NCBI RefSeq assembly: GCF_023100845.1
Contig: NZ_CP095864.1
Span: 4,092,001-4,156,000, forward strand
Origin: Gordonia sp. PP30
Lineage (GTDB): Bacteria; Actinomycetota; Actinomycetes; Mycobacteriales; Mycobacteriaceae
Direction of reading: 5' to 3'
DNA length: 64,000 bases
The translations under genes were made by a program, and so were the position numbers. The notes beneath the pieces were generated by a model that made no database searches, had not been told where the DNA came from, and worked only from the letters and a program-made list of their open reading frames with translations. Below are positions 8,364 to 16,468 of this stretch, piece by piece. How positions within the stretch are numbered: position 1 is the stretch's first letter; every line of letters starts with the position of its first letter.

Positions 8364-10028
8364 TCAGCCGGCCGCCTCGTCGCGCAGCTGCCTGCGCAGG
8401 ATCTTGCCGGTCACCGTCTTCGGCAGTTCCTCGACGATCTCGACCGACCGCGGGTACTTGTACGCCGCCATCTGCGCCTTGCAGAACTCGATGATCTCCG
8501 CCGGATCCACCGTGGCTCCCGGTTGCAGTGACACGAAGGCCTTCACGGTCTCGCCGCGGTACTCGTCGGGAACGCCGACCACCGCGGCCTCGCGCACCGC
8601 CGGATGCGTGTAGAGGACGTCCTCCACCTCCCGGGGCCACACCTTGTAGCCGGACGCGTTGATCATGTCCTTCTTGCGGTCGACCACGTAGTACCAGCCG
8701 TCGGAGTCCATGAACCCGACGTCGCCGGTGTGCAGCGCACCGCCGGGAATCGACGACGCGGTGGCCTCGGGCTTGTTCCAGTACCCCGGCACCACCTGCG
8801 GCCCGGAGGTGACGAACTCGCCGATCTCGCCGTCCGGGACGTCCGTGCCGTCCGCACCGACCACCCGCACCACCGTGTTGAACACCGGCACGCCGACCGA
8901 CAGCGCACCCGACACCGGGTCCACCGGTGCCCGCACCCCGAGGGGAACGGCGTGGGACGGCGAATTGGTCTCGGTGAGGCCGTAGATGTTGTGGATGTAG
9001 GTGCCGAAGACCTGCTCCAGCCGGTCGCCCACCGCCGGCGCGATCGGCGCACCACCGGAATAGAGGACCCGGAGACTGGCGAAGTCGTCCGGGCCGGCCC
9101 CGGGCGCCGCGGCGAGGGCACCGAACGCGGTGATCGCACCGATGGTGAACACCGGCCGGTATTCGCGGATCGCGTCGAGCATGACGGCCGGATCGAAGCG
9201 GTGCGCCAGCACGAGCGGCGCACGGATCAGCATGGCCGCCATGATGTGCCCGACCAGCCCGGTGATGTGGAACAGCGGCGCGATCCCGAGGATCCCCTCG
9301 CCGGGCTCCAGACCCGTCCAGTCGCGGTAGGTCTGCGCGTTGAAGGCGAAGTTCCCGTGGGTGTTCATCGCCCCCTTCGGGTCGCCGGTGGTGCCGGAGG
9401 TGTAGGCCAGCACGGCCACGTCATCGCTCCCCAGATCCGGGTCGGGCAGATCGTCACCGCCACCGGCGGCGATGATCTCGGCGAGATCGAGGGCGCCCTC
9501 GGTGCGCACGCGCCGGTAGTCGCCGAACAGCCGCTCGTCGTCGCGGTCCTGCATGTCGAGCGGCGAGCAGGTGATCACCGTGGTCACGGCGGTGCCGCCG
9601 CCCTCGATCACCGGCTTGCCGACCGTGGCGTACAGGTCGTCCAGGGCGAGCAGGGCGGTCGCGCCCGAGTCCGTCAGCAGGTAGGTGAGCTCGCGTTCCT
9701 TGTTCATCGGGTTGATGGCGACCGCGGTACCGCCCAGCCGCCATGCGGCGATCATGCCGATGACGAACGCGGGATTGTTCTGCACGAAGAGGGCGAGCCG
9801 GTCGCCACGGCCGAAGCCCCGCCCGGCGAGCGCGGCGGCCAGTGCCCGCGACGCCCGGTCCACATCGGCGAAGGTCTGCGACATCCCGAAGTACTGCAGG
9901 AAGTCGGCGTCGGGAGACTGGGCGACGGCGGCGTCGAACACCGCCAGCGCCGACGGGTACTCGGTCTCGATGTCGGCGGGCATGCCCGGCCGATAGCGGG
10001 CCAGCCAGGGCCGATCCGCGTAGGTCAC
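8364..10028 (-). CDS. AMP-forming acyl-CoA ligase (copy 1)
   Basis: 554 aa ANL-superfamily enzyme activating a carboxylate to its acyl-CoA through an acyl-adenylate. The AMP-binding P-loop is TSGTTGDPKG, the A5 region IYGLTETNSPSHA, the hinge VDRKKDMINASGYKVWPREVE and the catalytic Lys is in TVTGKILRR near the end. The GTG start at 10028 overlaps the cyclase stop (GTGA); the frame extends upstream, but this start matches the N-terminus of the paralogue at 12037 (YADRPWLARYRPG versus YDERPWLEVYPPG). The substrate is unknown; medium- or long-chain or aromatic acids are all possible. It forms a two-gene operon with the cyclase-family hydrolase. Confidence 0.88.
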   Translation of the reverse strand: MTYADRPWLARYRPGMPADIETEYPSALAVFDAAVAQSPDADFLQYFGMSQTFADVDRASRALAAALAGRGFGRGDRLALFVQNNPAFVIGMIAAWRLGGTAVAINPMNKERELTYLLTDSGATALLALDDLYATVGKPVIEGGGTAVTTVITCSPLDMQDRDDERLFGDYRRVRTEGALDLAEIIAAGGGDDLPDPDLGSDDVAVLAYTSGTTGDPKGAMNTHGNFAFNAQTYRDWTGLEPGEGILGIAPLFHITGLVGHIMAAMLIRAPLVLAHRFDPAVMLDAIREYRPVFTIGAITAFGALAAAPGAGPDDFASLRVLYSGGAPIAPAVGDRLEQVFGTYIHNIYGLTETNSPSHAVPLGVRAPVDPVSGALSVGVPVFNTVVRVVGADGTDVPDGEIGEFVTSGPQVVPGYWNKPEATASSIPGGALHTGDVGFMDSDGWYYVVDRKKDMINASGYKVWPREVEDVLYTHPAVREAAVVGVPDEYRGETVKAFVSLQPGATVDPAEIIEFCKAQMAAYKYPRSVEIVEELPKTVTGKILRRQLRDEAAG

Positions 10029-10981
10029 TTGATCACCACCGGGTTCACCGGCGAGCCGCTGGCGTTGTGGATCTTCAGCGGAGCGGCGACGTAGAAGAAG
10101 TCGTACACGCCGTCCTCGGCGCAATCGGCGGCCAGCTTCTCCAGGTCGCAGATCTCGGTGAAGGCGATGCCGAGGTTGCGCATCAGGGCGTTGTGCAACA
10201 CCAGCGCGACGCCGTTGTCCGGATCAGTGGTGACCTCGTTGGCGATGGTGTCGGTGACCAGGTTCGGGATCTCCATGTCGGCGAACCACTGCACCAGTTC
10301 CGGCGAGTACACCAGGCCCGGCTCGCAGAAGTCGGCGTAGAACGCGTCCGCGTCCTTGAAGAACAGCGCCAGGTGGTTGGTGCGGATGATCAGGATGTCC
10401 CGGGGACGCAGTTCGACGCCCTGCGCGGCGGCACAGGCGAGCAGGTCCTCGTGGCTGAAGGGCTCACGCGCGCCGATCGCGTCCACCCCGCGCCAGCGGG
10501 CGAGGTCGAGCAGGACGGCGCGCCCGGCGACACCGCGCTGGGCGATCGGCTCCACGCTGGCCTTGTCCAGACCGCCGATGGTGGTGCGGGCGTCGTAGCC
10601 GTTCCAGATCTGCCCGTCGTACCAGACGTGACCGAGCGCGTCGTACTGCGTGGAGCCCTGCAGGAAGGCCTCCAGCTTGTCGTCGGCGTAGTGCAGACCG
10701 CCGGGGAACTGCGGGCCCTCGCCACCCTCGTCCCAGTCCGACTCGTCCCAGACCATCTCGCGGGTGGCCGGCTCACGCCCGGGCCACACCGGGTCACCGT
10801 TCGGGTCGCCGATGAGGCGCTGCAGGGTGAACAGAGCGCCGCGCTTGATCAGCGACACGCCGCGCAGCACCTGCTCGGGCGTCAGGTAGTTGAGGCTGCC
10901 GACCTCGTCGTCCGGACCCCACTTACCCCAGTTGGACGGGGAGTCGGCGAGCAGGTCGGAGAGAGCAGGAGATTCGGTCAT
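10025..10981 (-). CDS. Cyclase-family (PF04199) metal-dependent hydrolase
   Basis: 318 aa from the ATG at 10981, which has GGAAGG in front; a GTG at 11014 would add 11 residues but has a poor ribosome site. The family includes bacterial kynurenine formamidase and other amide, lactone or thioester-type hydrolases with a His/Asp metal site. The expected HxxxHxD-like region appears as TQYDALGHVWYDG, so the first metal-site His is replaced by Gln, a variant known in the larger members. Other family sequences are FSHEDLLAC and IIRTNHLALFF. It is coupled by a GTGA overlap to the acyl-CoA ligase, pointing to a shared catabolic step such as ring opening followed by CoA activation. That link is inference. 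Confidence 0.75.
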   Translation of the reverse strand: MTESPALSDLLADSPSNWGKWGPDDEVGSLNYLTPEQVLRGVSLIKRGALFTLQRLIGDPNGDPVWPGREPATREMVWDESDWDEGGEGPQFPGGLHYADDKLEAFLQGSTQYDALGHVWYDGQIWNGYDARTTIGGLDKASVEPIAQRGVAGRAVLLDLARWRGVDAIGAREPFSHEDLLACAAAQGVELRPRDILIIRTNHLALFFKDADAFYADFCEPGLVYSPELVQWFADMEIPNLVTDTIANEVTTDPDNGVALVLHNALMRNLGIAFTEICDLEKLAADCAEDGVYDFFYVAAPLKIHNASGSPVNPVVIK

Positions 10982-11025
10982 CACGGGGCCTTCCGGTGCG
11001 GATTCGGGTTTCACGTCGCCGACGC

Positions 11026-11037
11026 GAACGATCGTTC
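11026..11037. promoter_or_regulatory. 12-bp palindrome near the cyclase promoter
   Basis: GAACGATCGTTC is perfectly palindromic and lies about 18 bp downstream of the predicted -10 (11055-11060), where a bound repressor would block transcription. It differs from the two GTTCAG-type sites nearby, so its regulator may be another protein. Confidence 0.4.
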
Positions 11038-11054
11038 ACTCGGTGACTGAGATG

Positions 11055-11083
11055 AGAATCACACACATCGGCGCATGGGTCAA
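11055..11083 (-). promoter_or_regulatory. Predicted promoter of the cyclase-ligase operon
   Basis: On the minus strand: TTGACC (11078-11083) as -35, a 17-bp spacer, and GATTCT (11055-11060) as -10. The ATG used for the cyclase is 74 bp downstream. Confidence 0.45.
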
Positions 11084-11141
11084 GGCCTCGCGGAAATTCC
11101 TGTGAACAGCGTGTTTACGTCGCGGTAGGCGAGCCCGCGAT

Positions 11142-11158
11142 GTTCAGTCAAGCTGAAC
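11142..11158. promoter_or_regulatory. Operator-like inverted repeat, site B
   Basis: GTTCAG, 5 bp, CTGAAC. The surrounding 20 bp match site A (11982-12001) at 17 positions. It overlaps the 3' end of the regulator gene and lies 60 bp upstream of the predicted cyclase -35, so the XRE-TetR protein may control the cyclase operon from here. Confidence 0.6.
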
Positions 11159-11992
11159 TGAGCCGGACATCATGGACAGTGCGAGCCCGGCGTACTCCAC
11201 CGCGAGGGCGCAGCCGTCGGGCAGCGGACCCCCGGCGAACCGGAACGGAATCGCCCGGCAGAGGGAGACCACGGCCTGCGCTCCGGACCCCGGATCGGCC
11301 ACCGCGAACCGCCCGGTCCGCACCGCCGCACGTGCCACCTCGGCGAAGCGCCGATCGACGGCCCGGCGGGCGGCGTCGATCCTCGAACGGTCCGGCTCCT
11401 GCAGGCTGCGCAGCTCGGTCTCGACGATGAAGGCCAGATCTCGCCGCCGCACCTGACACAGCACGAGCGCACGGACCATCGCCGCGAACGCCGCCGCGGG
11501 CGACTCGGCGGATGCCTCCGCGGCCTCGATGCGCCAGCCCAGGTCGGTGAGCTGAGCATCGGCGAGTGCGACCAGAAGATGCTGTTTACCGCGGTAATGA
11601 CGGTAGATTCCGGCCACACTGAGATCGGCGGCCGCCGCCACGACCCGCATGGTGGCGCCGTGATAGCCGGTCTCGGCGAAGACCTCGACGGCCGCCGCCA
11701 GGACCGGGTCCAGGTCGAGCGCGGCGAACTCCGTCCAGTCGCCGTCGAGGGGTTCGGACGGTACGGGTGCGGCGACGGCCGGCGGCTCGATCAGGGCGGC
11801 CGGGACCACGTCGAGCGCGTCCGCGAGCTGCCCGAGCCGGTCCAGCGTGACGGCGACCTTGCCGTTCTCGATCGCGCTCAGGGTGCCCGGACTGATCCCC
11901 ACCCGGGCCGCCAGCGCACGCAGGGTGACGCCGTGCTCCCGGCGGAGCCCGCGGACGGTCGCCCCGACACCGACGTCGGCCTGTTCAGTCAC
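11144..11992 (-). CDS. XRE-TetR fusion transcriptional regulator
   Basis: 282 aa with two DNA-binding domains in one chain. Residues about 8-65 are a Cro/C1-type helix-turn-helix (LRREHGVTLRALAARVGISPGTLSAIENGKV). After a Pro/Ala linker, residues about 97-145 are a TetR helix-turn-helix (FAETGYHGATMRVVAAAADLSVAGIYRHYRGK), followed by a helical ligand-binding domain. The GTG start lies inside a perfect inverted repeat (site A), which implies autoregulation. A near copy (site B) sits at the 3' end. Divergent and neighbouring acyl-CoA ligases and the cyclase are the likely regulon, with an acyl-CoA or carboxylic acid as plausible ligand. This arrangement occurs in actinobacteria but is uncommon. 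Confidence 0.85.
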   Translation of the reverse strand: MTEQADVGVGATVRGLRREHGVTLRALAARVGISPGTLSAIENGKVAVTLDRLGQLADALDVVPAALIEPPAVAAPVPSEPLDGDWTEFAALDLDPVLAAAVEVFAETGYHGATMRVVAAAADLSVAGIYRHYRGKQHLLVALADAQLTDLGWRIEAAEASAESPAAAFAAMVRALVLCQVRRRDLAFIVETELRSLQEPDRSRIDAARRAVDRRFAEVARAAVRTGRFAVADPGSGAQAVVSLCRAIPFRFAGGPLPDGCALAVEYAGLALSMMSGSVQLD

Positions 11993-12001
11993 ACTGAACA
12001 G
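11981..12001. promoter_or_regulatory. Operator-like perfect inverted repeat, site A
   Basis: CTGTTCAGT (11981-11989), CAC, ACTGAACAG (11993-12001): perfect 9-bp arms. The centre is the start codon of the XRE-TetR gene, and the site ends 35 bp before the divergent ligase start, so one bound dimer could control both genes. Confidence 0.75.
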
Positions 12002-12036
12002 CCTACGGGACGGATGCGGATGCTTAGACTGGCCGC

Positions 12037-13704
12037 GTGAGCGGGTACGACGAACGCCCCTGGCTCGAGGTCTATCCCCCGGGCCGCCCGCCGCATCTCC
12101 GGCGGGCGTTCGCGACCGCGCTCGAGATCTTCGACGACACCGTCGCCCGCAAGCCCGGGGAGCCGGCGCTCCACTACTTCGACGGCGGCCTCACCTGGGC
12201 GCAGGTCGATCACGCCGCCGAGGCGCTCGCCGCGCTGCTCGTGGCTCGAGGTTTCGAGCCCGGCGATCGGCTCGCGCTCTGCCTGCAGAACGACCCCGCG
12301 TTCCTGATCGGTCTGGTCGCCGCGTGGAAGGCCGGCGGCATCGCCGCACCGCTCAGCCCGATGTCCACCCCCGACGAACTGCGCCGGAGCCTGTCCGCGT
12401 TCACCCCGTCCGCGCTCGTCGTCCTCGACGACCTCTACCGGGACCTGGTCCGTCCGGTGCTGGCCCCCGGCACCACCGGCGTGCGCATGGTGGTGACCGC
12501 CTCCGCCCTCGACTTCCAGACCGAGCACGACCCGCGGCTGTTCGACGGCGTCACCGAGCAGCGGCCCGCCGACACCGTCGACCTGGTGCGCCTGATCGCC
12601 GAGCACGAGCCCGACGCCCGCGCGCGGCAGGCCCTCGCGGAGCGGCGCGTCGGGCCGTCGGACATCGCGGTGCTCACCACCACCTCGGGGACCACCGGGC
12701 CGCCCAAGGGCGCGCAGGTGACCCACGCGAATCTGGCGTTCAACGCCCAGGTCTACCGGGACTGGACCGGCCTGACCGAGGGTGAACCGATCCTCGCACT
12801 GGCGCCGGTCTTCCACGTCACCGGACTCGTCGGCGCCGTGACGCTGGCCATGATCAACGCCGCACCGCTGGTGCTGACGCATCGTTTCCATCCGCGCGTG
12901 ATCGCCGAGGCCTGTCGCCGCCACCGGCCCGCGTTCTGCGCGGCGGTGATCACCGCGTACATCGCGCTGGCCGACGATCCGGGAGTGGACCCGGCCGATC
13001 TGGCGTCCCTCCGTCTGCGGTACTCCGGCGGCGCGCCGGTCGACCCCGAGCTGGCCGATCGGCTCGCGCAGCGGCTCGGCGGCTACATCCACAACGTGTA
13101 CGGCCAGACCGAGACCACCTCGCCGTCGCACGCCGTGCCGCCCGGGATCGCCGCACCGGTCGACCCCGAGTCGGGCGTCCTGTCGGTGGGCGTCCCGGTG
13201 TTCGACACCGTGGTCCGGGTGGTCGACGACGACGGCCGCGATCTCCCCGTCGGGGAGATCGGTGAGCTGGTCACGATGGGTCCGCAGGTGATCCCCGGCT
13301 ACTGGCACGACCCGGCCGCCACCGCGGACGCCTTCTCCGGCGGCGCCCTGCACACCGGCGACGTCGGCTTCATGGATTCGGCAGGCTGGTTCTACGTGGT
13401 CGATCGCAAGAAGGACCAGATCAACGCGGCCGGCTACAAAGTGTGGCCGTCGGAGGTGGAACGGGTGCTGGCCGGGCACCCGGACATCGCCGAAGCCGCG
13501 GTCACCGGTATCCCGGACGAATACCGCGGCGAGACGGTGAAGGCCTTCGTGGTGCCGCGCGCCGGCGCCGAACTCACCGCCGGCGAGGTGATCGGCTACT
13601 GCCGGGAACGACTCGCCGCCTACAAGTATCCGCGCGAGGTGGAACTGGTCGCGTCCCTGCCGCGCACCGCGACCGGCAAGATCCTGCGCCGCGCGCTGCG
13701 CTGA
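12037..13704 (+). CDS. AMP-forming acyl-CoA ligase (copy 2)
   Basis: 555 aa, paralogous along its whole length to the ligase at 8364-10028. P-loop TSGTTGPPKG, A5 region VYGQTETTSPSHA, hinge VDRKKDQINAAGYKVWPSEVE and C-terminal catalytic Lys in TATGKILRR are all intact. GTG start. It is divergent from the XRE-TetR regulator, with operator site A in the 44-bp gap, so it is probably repressed by that protein. Two similar ligases with one regulator suggest a pathway activating two related acids, or a recent duplication with specialisation. The substrate is not predictable from sequence. Confidence 0.88.
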   Translation: MSGYDERPWLEVYPPGRPPHLRRAFATALEIFDDTVARKPGEPALHYFDGGLTWAQVDHAAEALAALLVARGFEPGDRLALCLQNDPAFLIGLVAAWKAGGIAAPLSPMSTPDELRRSLSAFTPSALVVLDDLYRDLVRPVLAPGTTGVRMVVTASALDFQTEHDPRLFDGVTEQRPADTVDLVRLIAEHEPDARARQALAERRVGPSDIAVLTTTSGTTGPPKGAQVTHANLAFNAQVYRDWTGLTEGEPILALAPVFHVTGLVGAVTLAMINAAPLVLTHRFHPRVIAEACRRHRPAFCAAVITAYIALADDPGVDPADLASLRLRYSGGAPVDPELADRLAQRLGGYIHNVYGQTETTSPSHAVPPGIAAPVDPESGVLSVGVPVFDTVVRVVDDDGRDLPVGEIGELVTMGPQVIPGYWHDPAATADAFSGGALHTGDVGFMDSAGWFYVVDRKKDQINAAGYKVWPSEVERVLAGHPDIAEAAVTGIPDEYRGETVKAFVVPRAGAELTAGEVIGYCRERLAAYKYPREVELVASLPRTATGKILRRALR

Positions 13705-13730
13705 CCGCCGCAGCCCGGGTCGCGGTCGCG

Positions 13731-13777
13731 CAGACCGTCGCGGAAGCGGTCACCATTCACGCATCCGCGACGGTCTG
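13731..13777. repeat. 41-bp repeat, copy 1, inside a hairpin
   Basis: CAGACCGTCGCGG (13731-13743) and CCGCGACGGTCTG (13765-13777) form a 13-bp stem around a 21-nt loop. The first 41 bp recur at 25443-25483 with one difference. It lies between convergent genes, so it may act as a terminator, but a second near-identical copy suggests a mobile or REP-like element. Confidence 0.7.
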
Positions 13778-13832
13778 GGCGGCGCCGTCCACGAGCGGCG
13801 GGGGTCCACACCGGGCGCCCGCACCGCTCAGG

Positions 13833-15218
13833 TCAGTTCGCCACCGGAAACTCGCCGGCGTCTCGCGCTCCGAACGCCCCGCGGTACGCCGACGCCGGGT
13901 GCCGGGCACTGAGCCGGTCGTCGCCGAACAGCTTTCGCCGGAGCGTGCCCGGCGCGTATTCGGTCTGGGCCAGTCCACGTTCCCGCAGCACCGGGATCAC
14001 CTTCGCCGCGAACTCCTCGAACGAGCCGGGGATCACCCAGTTGATGACGTTGATGCCGTCGACCCCCGCCCGCTGCCACTGCTCCAGCCGGTCGGCGATC
14101 TGCTCGGGGGTACCGACGACCACCGTGTCGCGGAGGCGTTGCAGCGAGAGGTCGCCCACGGTCGGTTCCCGATCGGTGATGTGCGCCCGCAGGTGGTCCA
14201 GGAATCCGTGCGCGGTGTTCGTCGCGGTCTCGGCGATCGGGGTGTCCGCCGGGTAGACCCGTCCGTCCGGGCCGACCACCGCCATGTGCGCGGCGTAGCC
14301 GTCGCTGCTGGCGAACCGCTGATACTCCTCGAATTTCTCCCGCGCCTCCTGCTCGGTGTCGCCGATGACGAAGCTCAGCCCCTGATGGAAGGTGATGTCG
14401 TCGGCGCGGCGTCCCGCCGCCACCGCCAGCGCCCGGGTCTCGTCGATCTGCTGCTTCGCGATCTCCGGGGACGGCGCGATCAGGAACACGGCCTCGGCGT
14501 TGCGCGCGGCGAACGCGCGCCCCGGGCCGGACGAGCCGGCCTGGAACAGCAGCGGCGTCCGCTGCGGTGACGGCGACGGCAGAAACGGACCTTCGACCTC
14601 GTAGCGCTCGCCGCGATGGAAGATCTTGTGAATCTTGTCCGGATCGGCGTGGATTCCGGCGTCCTTGTCGCGGCGGAGCGCCCCGTCGTCCCACGACCCC
14701 TCCCACAGCTTGTAGGTGACGTCGACGTATTCATCGGCCCAGCGATAGCGCTCGTCGTGGTCCTCCAGCGCACGGAACCCGAAGTTCCGATAACCGTTGT
14801 CCTGCGTGCCGGTCACGATGTTCCAGGCGATGCGACCGCCGGAGATGTGATCGAGCGTGGCGATCTGCCGGGCGAAGTTGGCCGGGTGCTGCTGAAAGAC
14901 GTTGGACGTCACCGCCAGCCCGATGTCGGAGGTGTGCGTGGCCAGCGCCGCGACCAGCACCGTGGGGTCGTTGCTGGGGATCTGCAGTCCCTCCCGCACG
15001 TACACCGAATAGTCCGCATCGGAGTCGCCGTACAGCCCCGACACATCGGCGAAGAACAGCGAATCGAACTTCGCATCCTCCAGGGTCTTCGCCAGATCGA
15101 TCCACAGCCGGACATCGTTGAAGTCGTGCTGGTGCGCATCCGGCCGACGCCACTGCCCGTGATGAATATGGCTGGTGGTGTTCATGACGAAGGCGTTGAA
15201 GAGCAGACGCCGCGTCAT
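13833..15218 (-). CDS. NtaA/DszA-family FMN-dependent monooxygenase (LLM 3)
   Basis: 461 aa luciferase-like (LLM) flavin monooxygenase of the nitrilotriacetate/dibenzothiophene-sulfone/dimethyl-sulfide monooxygenase group. It has the family N-terminus FNAFVMNTTSHIHHGQWR, SNDPTVLVAAL, the FMN-site region GRIAWNIVTGTQDNGYRNFG and PLLFQAGSSGPGRAFAA. The ATG at 15218 overlaps the upstream stop (ATGA) and follows a GGAGGG ribosome site; the longer open frame is not needed. These enzymes use FMNH2 from a separate reductase, not found in this window. It is the last gene of the eight-gene operon and is close in sequence to LLM 1 at 23224. Confidence 0.9.
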   Translation of the reverse strand: MTRRLLFNAFVMNTTSHIHHGQWRRPDAHQHDFNDVRLWIDLAKTLEDAKFDSLFFADVSGLYGDSDADYSVYVREGLQIPSNDPTVLVAALATHTSDIGLAVTSNVFQQHPANFARQIATLDHISGGRIAWNIVTGTQDNGYRNFGFRALEDHDERYRWADEYVDVTYKLWEGSWDDGALRRDKDAGIHADPDKIHKIFHRGERYEVEGPFLPSPSPQRTPLLFQAGSSGPGRAFAARNAEAVFLIAPSPEIAKQQIDETRALAVAAGRRADDITFHQGLSFVIGDTEQEAREKFEEYQRFASSDGYAAHMAVVGPDGRVYPADTPIAETATNTAHGFLDHLRAHITDREPTVGDLSLQRLRDTVVVGTPEQIADRLEQWQRAGVDGINVINWVIPGSFEEFAAKVIPVLRERGLAQTEYAPGTLRRKLFGDDRLSARHPASAYRGAFGARDAGEFPVAN

Positions 15219-16468
15219 CGGTCGCCCTCCTTCGCGGTGGCCGGCACACCGGCGCCGACGGCCTCGCTCTCCCGCACCGCCGCCCACGAATCGGCCGCCC
15301 AGGAACTCGGCGGCCGCCCGTTGAGCAGGTAGTCGCCGACGAGCGTCTGCCGGTAGATCGCCGGGTTGTGCGAGGCCAGGGTGCGCGCGTTGCGCCAGTG
15401 CCGGTCGAGCCCGAACCGGTCGGTGACCGCGGACGCGCCACCCACCTCGAAGAGCTCGGTGGCCGCCCCGAGCACGAGGTCGGCGACCGCCGTCTGCGCC
15501 GAGAACACCGCGACATCGGCCGCGTCGAAGAGTTCCGCCGTGGCGGTCCCGGCGACGACGGCATCGGCGATCTCGCCGACCGCGTCCGCCGCGGCCAGGG
15601 TGGTGGCGGTCGCCGCGAACGACGCGCTCGCGATCCGGCCGACGACCTGCTGGATCTGCGGATCTGCGGCGGGCCGCGGGTAGCGCGGATTGATCAGGTT
15701 GCGGCTCCGCTGCCGGACGAAGGCCACCGCATCGCGGACCGCCGCCTGCCCGATTCCGGCGAGGGTGGCGAGGTGATTGAGCTGGAGCACCGCCAGCAGA
15801 TAGGTGCCGGAGAACTCCCCGTTGGGGTGGATCTCCACGTCCTCATCGGGCACCGGAACGCCGTCGAACACCGTGGTGCCGCTGCCGGTGAGGCGCTGCC
15901 CGAAGCCGTCCCAGTCGTCGATCCGTTCCACGCCCGGCGCACCGGAGGGGACCAGGACGTTCGCGGTACGGTCCGCATCCACGGCGGCGCTGGTGTGGAT
16001 CCAGTCCGCGAACAGGCTGCCGGTGGAGTAGAACTTGCGGCCGGAGAGCGACCAGCCGTCGCCGTCCGGGGTCACCGCGGTGGTGTTGGTCCAGAACGAC
16101 GAACTCCCGTTCTCGGACTGGGCGTTGCCGATGATCTCGCCGGCCGCGACGGCCCGCAGCCATCGTTCACGAACCGCCGCCTCCGGATGCGAGAGGCGGG
16201 ATTCGACGAACGCGAAGTGACCGCGCAGCAGTTGCGGCAGATTGGAGTCGGCCTCGGCGAGTGCGATGAGCTGCCGGACGAACTGCGGCACGGTCGCGCC
16301 CAGCCCGCCGTACTGTTCGGGGACGCGGATCCGGGTGAATCCCGATTCGCGCAGGAGTTCCACGGCCTCGGCGGGGAGTACCCGGTCGGCTTCTCGGTCG
16401 AGCGCGCCCGCGGCGATCTCGGCGAAGACGGGAGCGAAGCGCTCGGTCAGTCGTGCATCGGTGGTCAT
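15215..16468 (-). CDS. DszC/SfnB-like flavin oxidoreductase (acyl-CoA dehydrogenase fold)
   Basis: 417 aa of the acyl-CoA dehydrogenase superfamily, of the branch that includes DszC and the sulfur-acquisition protein SfnB: reduced-flavin-dependent monooxygenases rather than true dehydrogenases. Evidence is the N-terminus IRVPEQYGGLGATVPQFVRQL, the middle domain NAQSENGSSSFWTNTTAVTPDGDGW and the C-terminal NARTLASHNPAIYRQTLVGDYLLNGRPP, which resembles DszC-like ends. The usual catalytic Glu context of acyl-CoA dehydrogenases is not seen. ATG at 16468 overlaps the ATPase stop and its own end overlaps LLM 3, so it is translationally coupled on both sides. Sulfur substrate oxidation is the best guess. 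Confidence 0.85.
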   Translation of the reverse strand: MTTDARLTERFAPVFAEIAAGALDREADRVLPAEAVELLRESGFTRIRVPEQYGGLGATVPQFVRQLIALAEADSNLPQLLRGHFAFVESRLSHPEAAVRERWLRAVAAGEIIGNAQSENGSSSFWTNTTAVTPDGDGWSLSGRKFYSTGSLFADWIHTSAAVDADRTANVLVPSGAPGVERIDDWDGFGQRLTGSGTTVFDGVPVPDEDVEIHPNGEFSGTYLLAVLQLNHLATLAGIGQAAVRDAVAFVRQRSRNLINPRYPRPAADPQIQQVVGRIASASFAATATTLAAADAVGEIADAVVAGTATAELFDAADVAVFSAQTAVADLVLGAATELFEVGGASAVTDRFGLDRHWRNARTLASHNPAIYRQTLVGDYLLNGRPPSSWAADSWAAVRESEAVGAGVPATAKEGDR

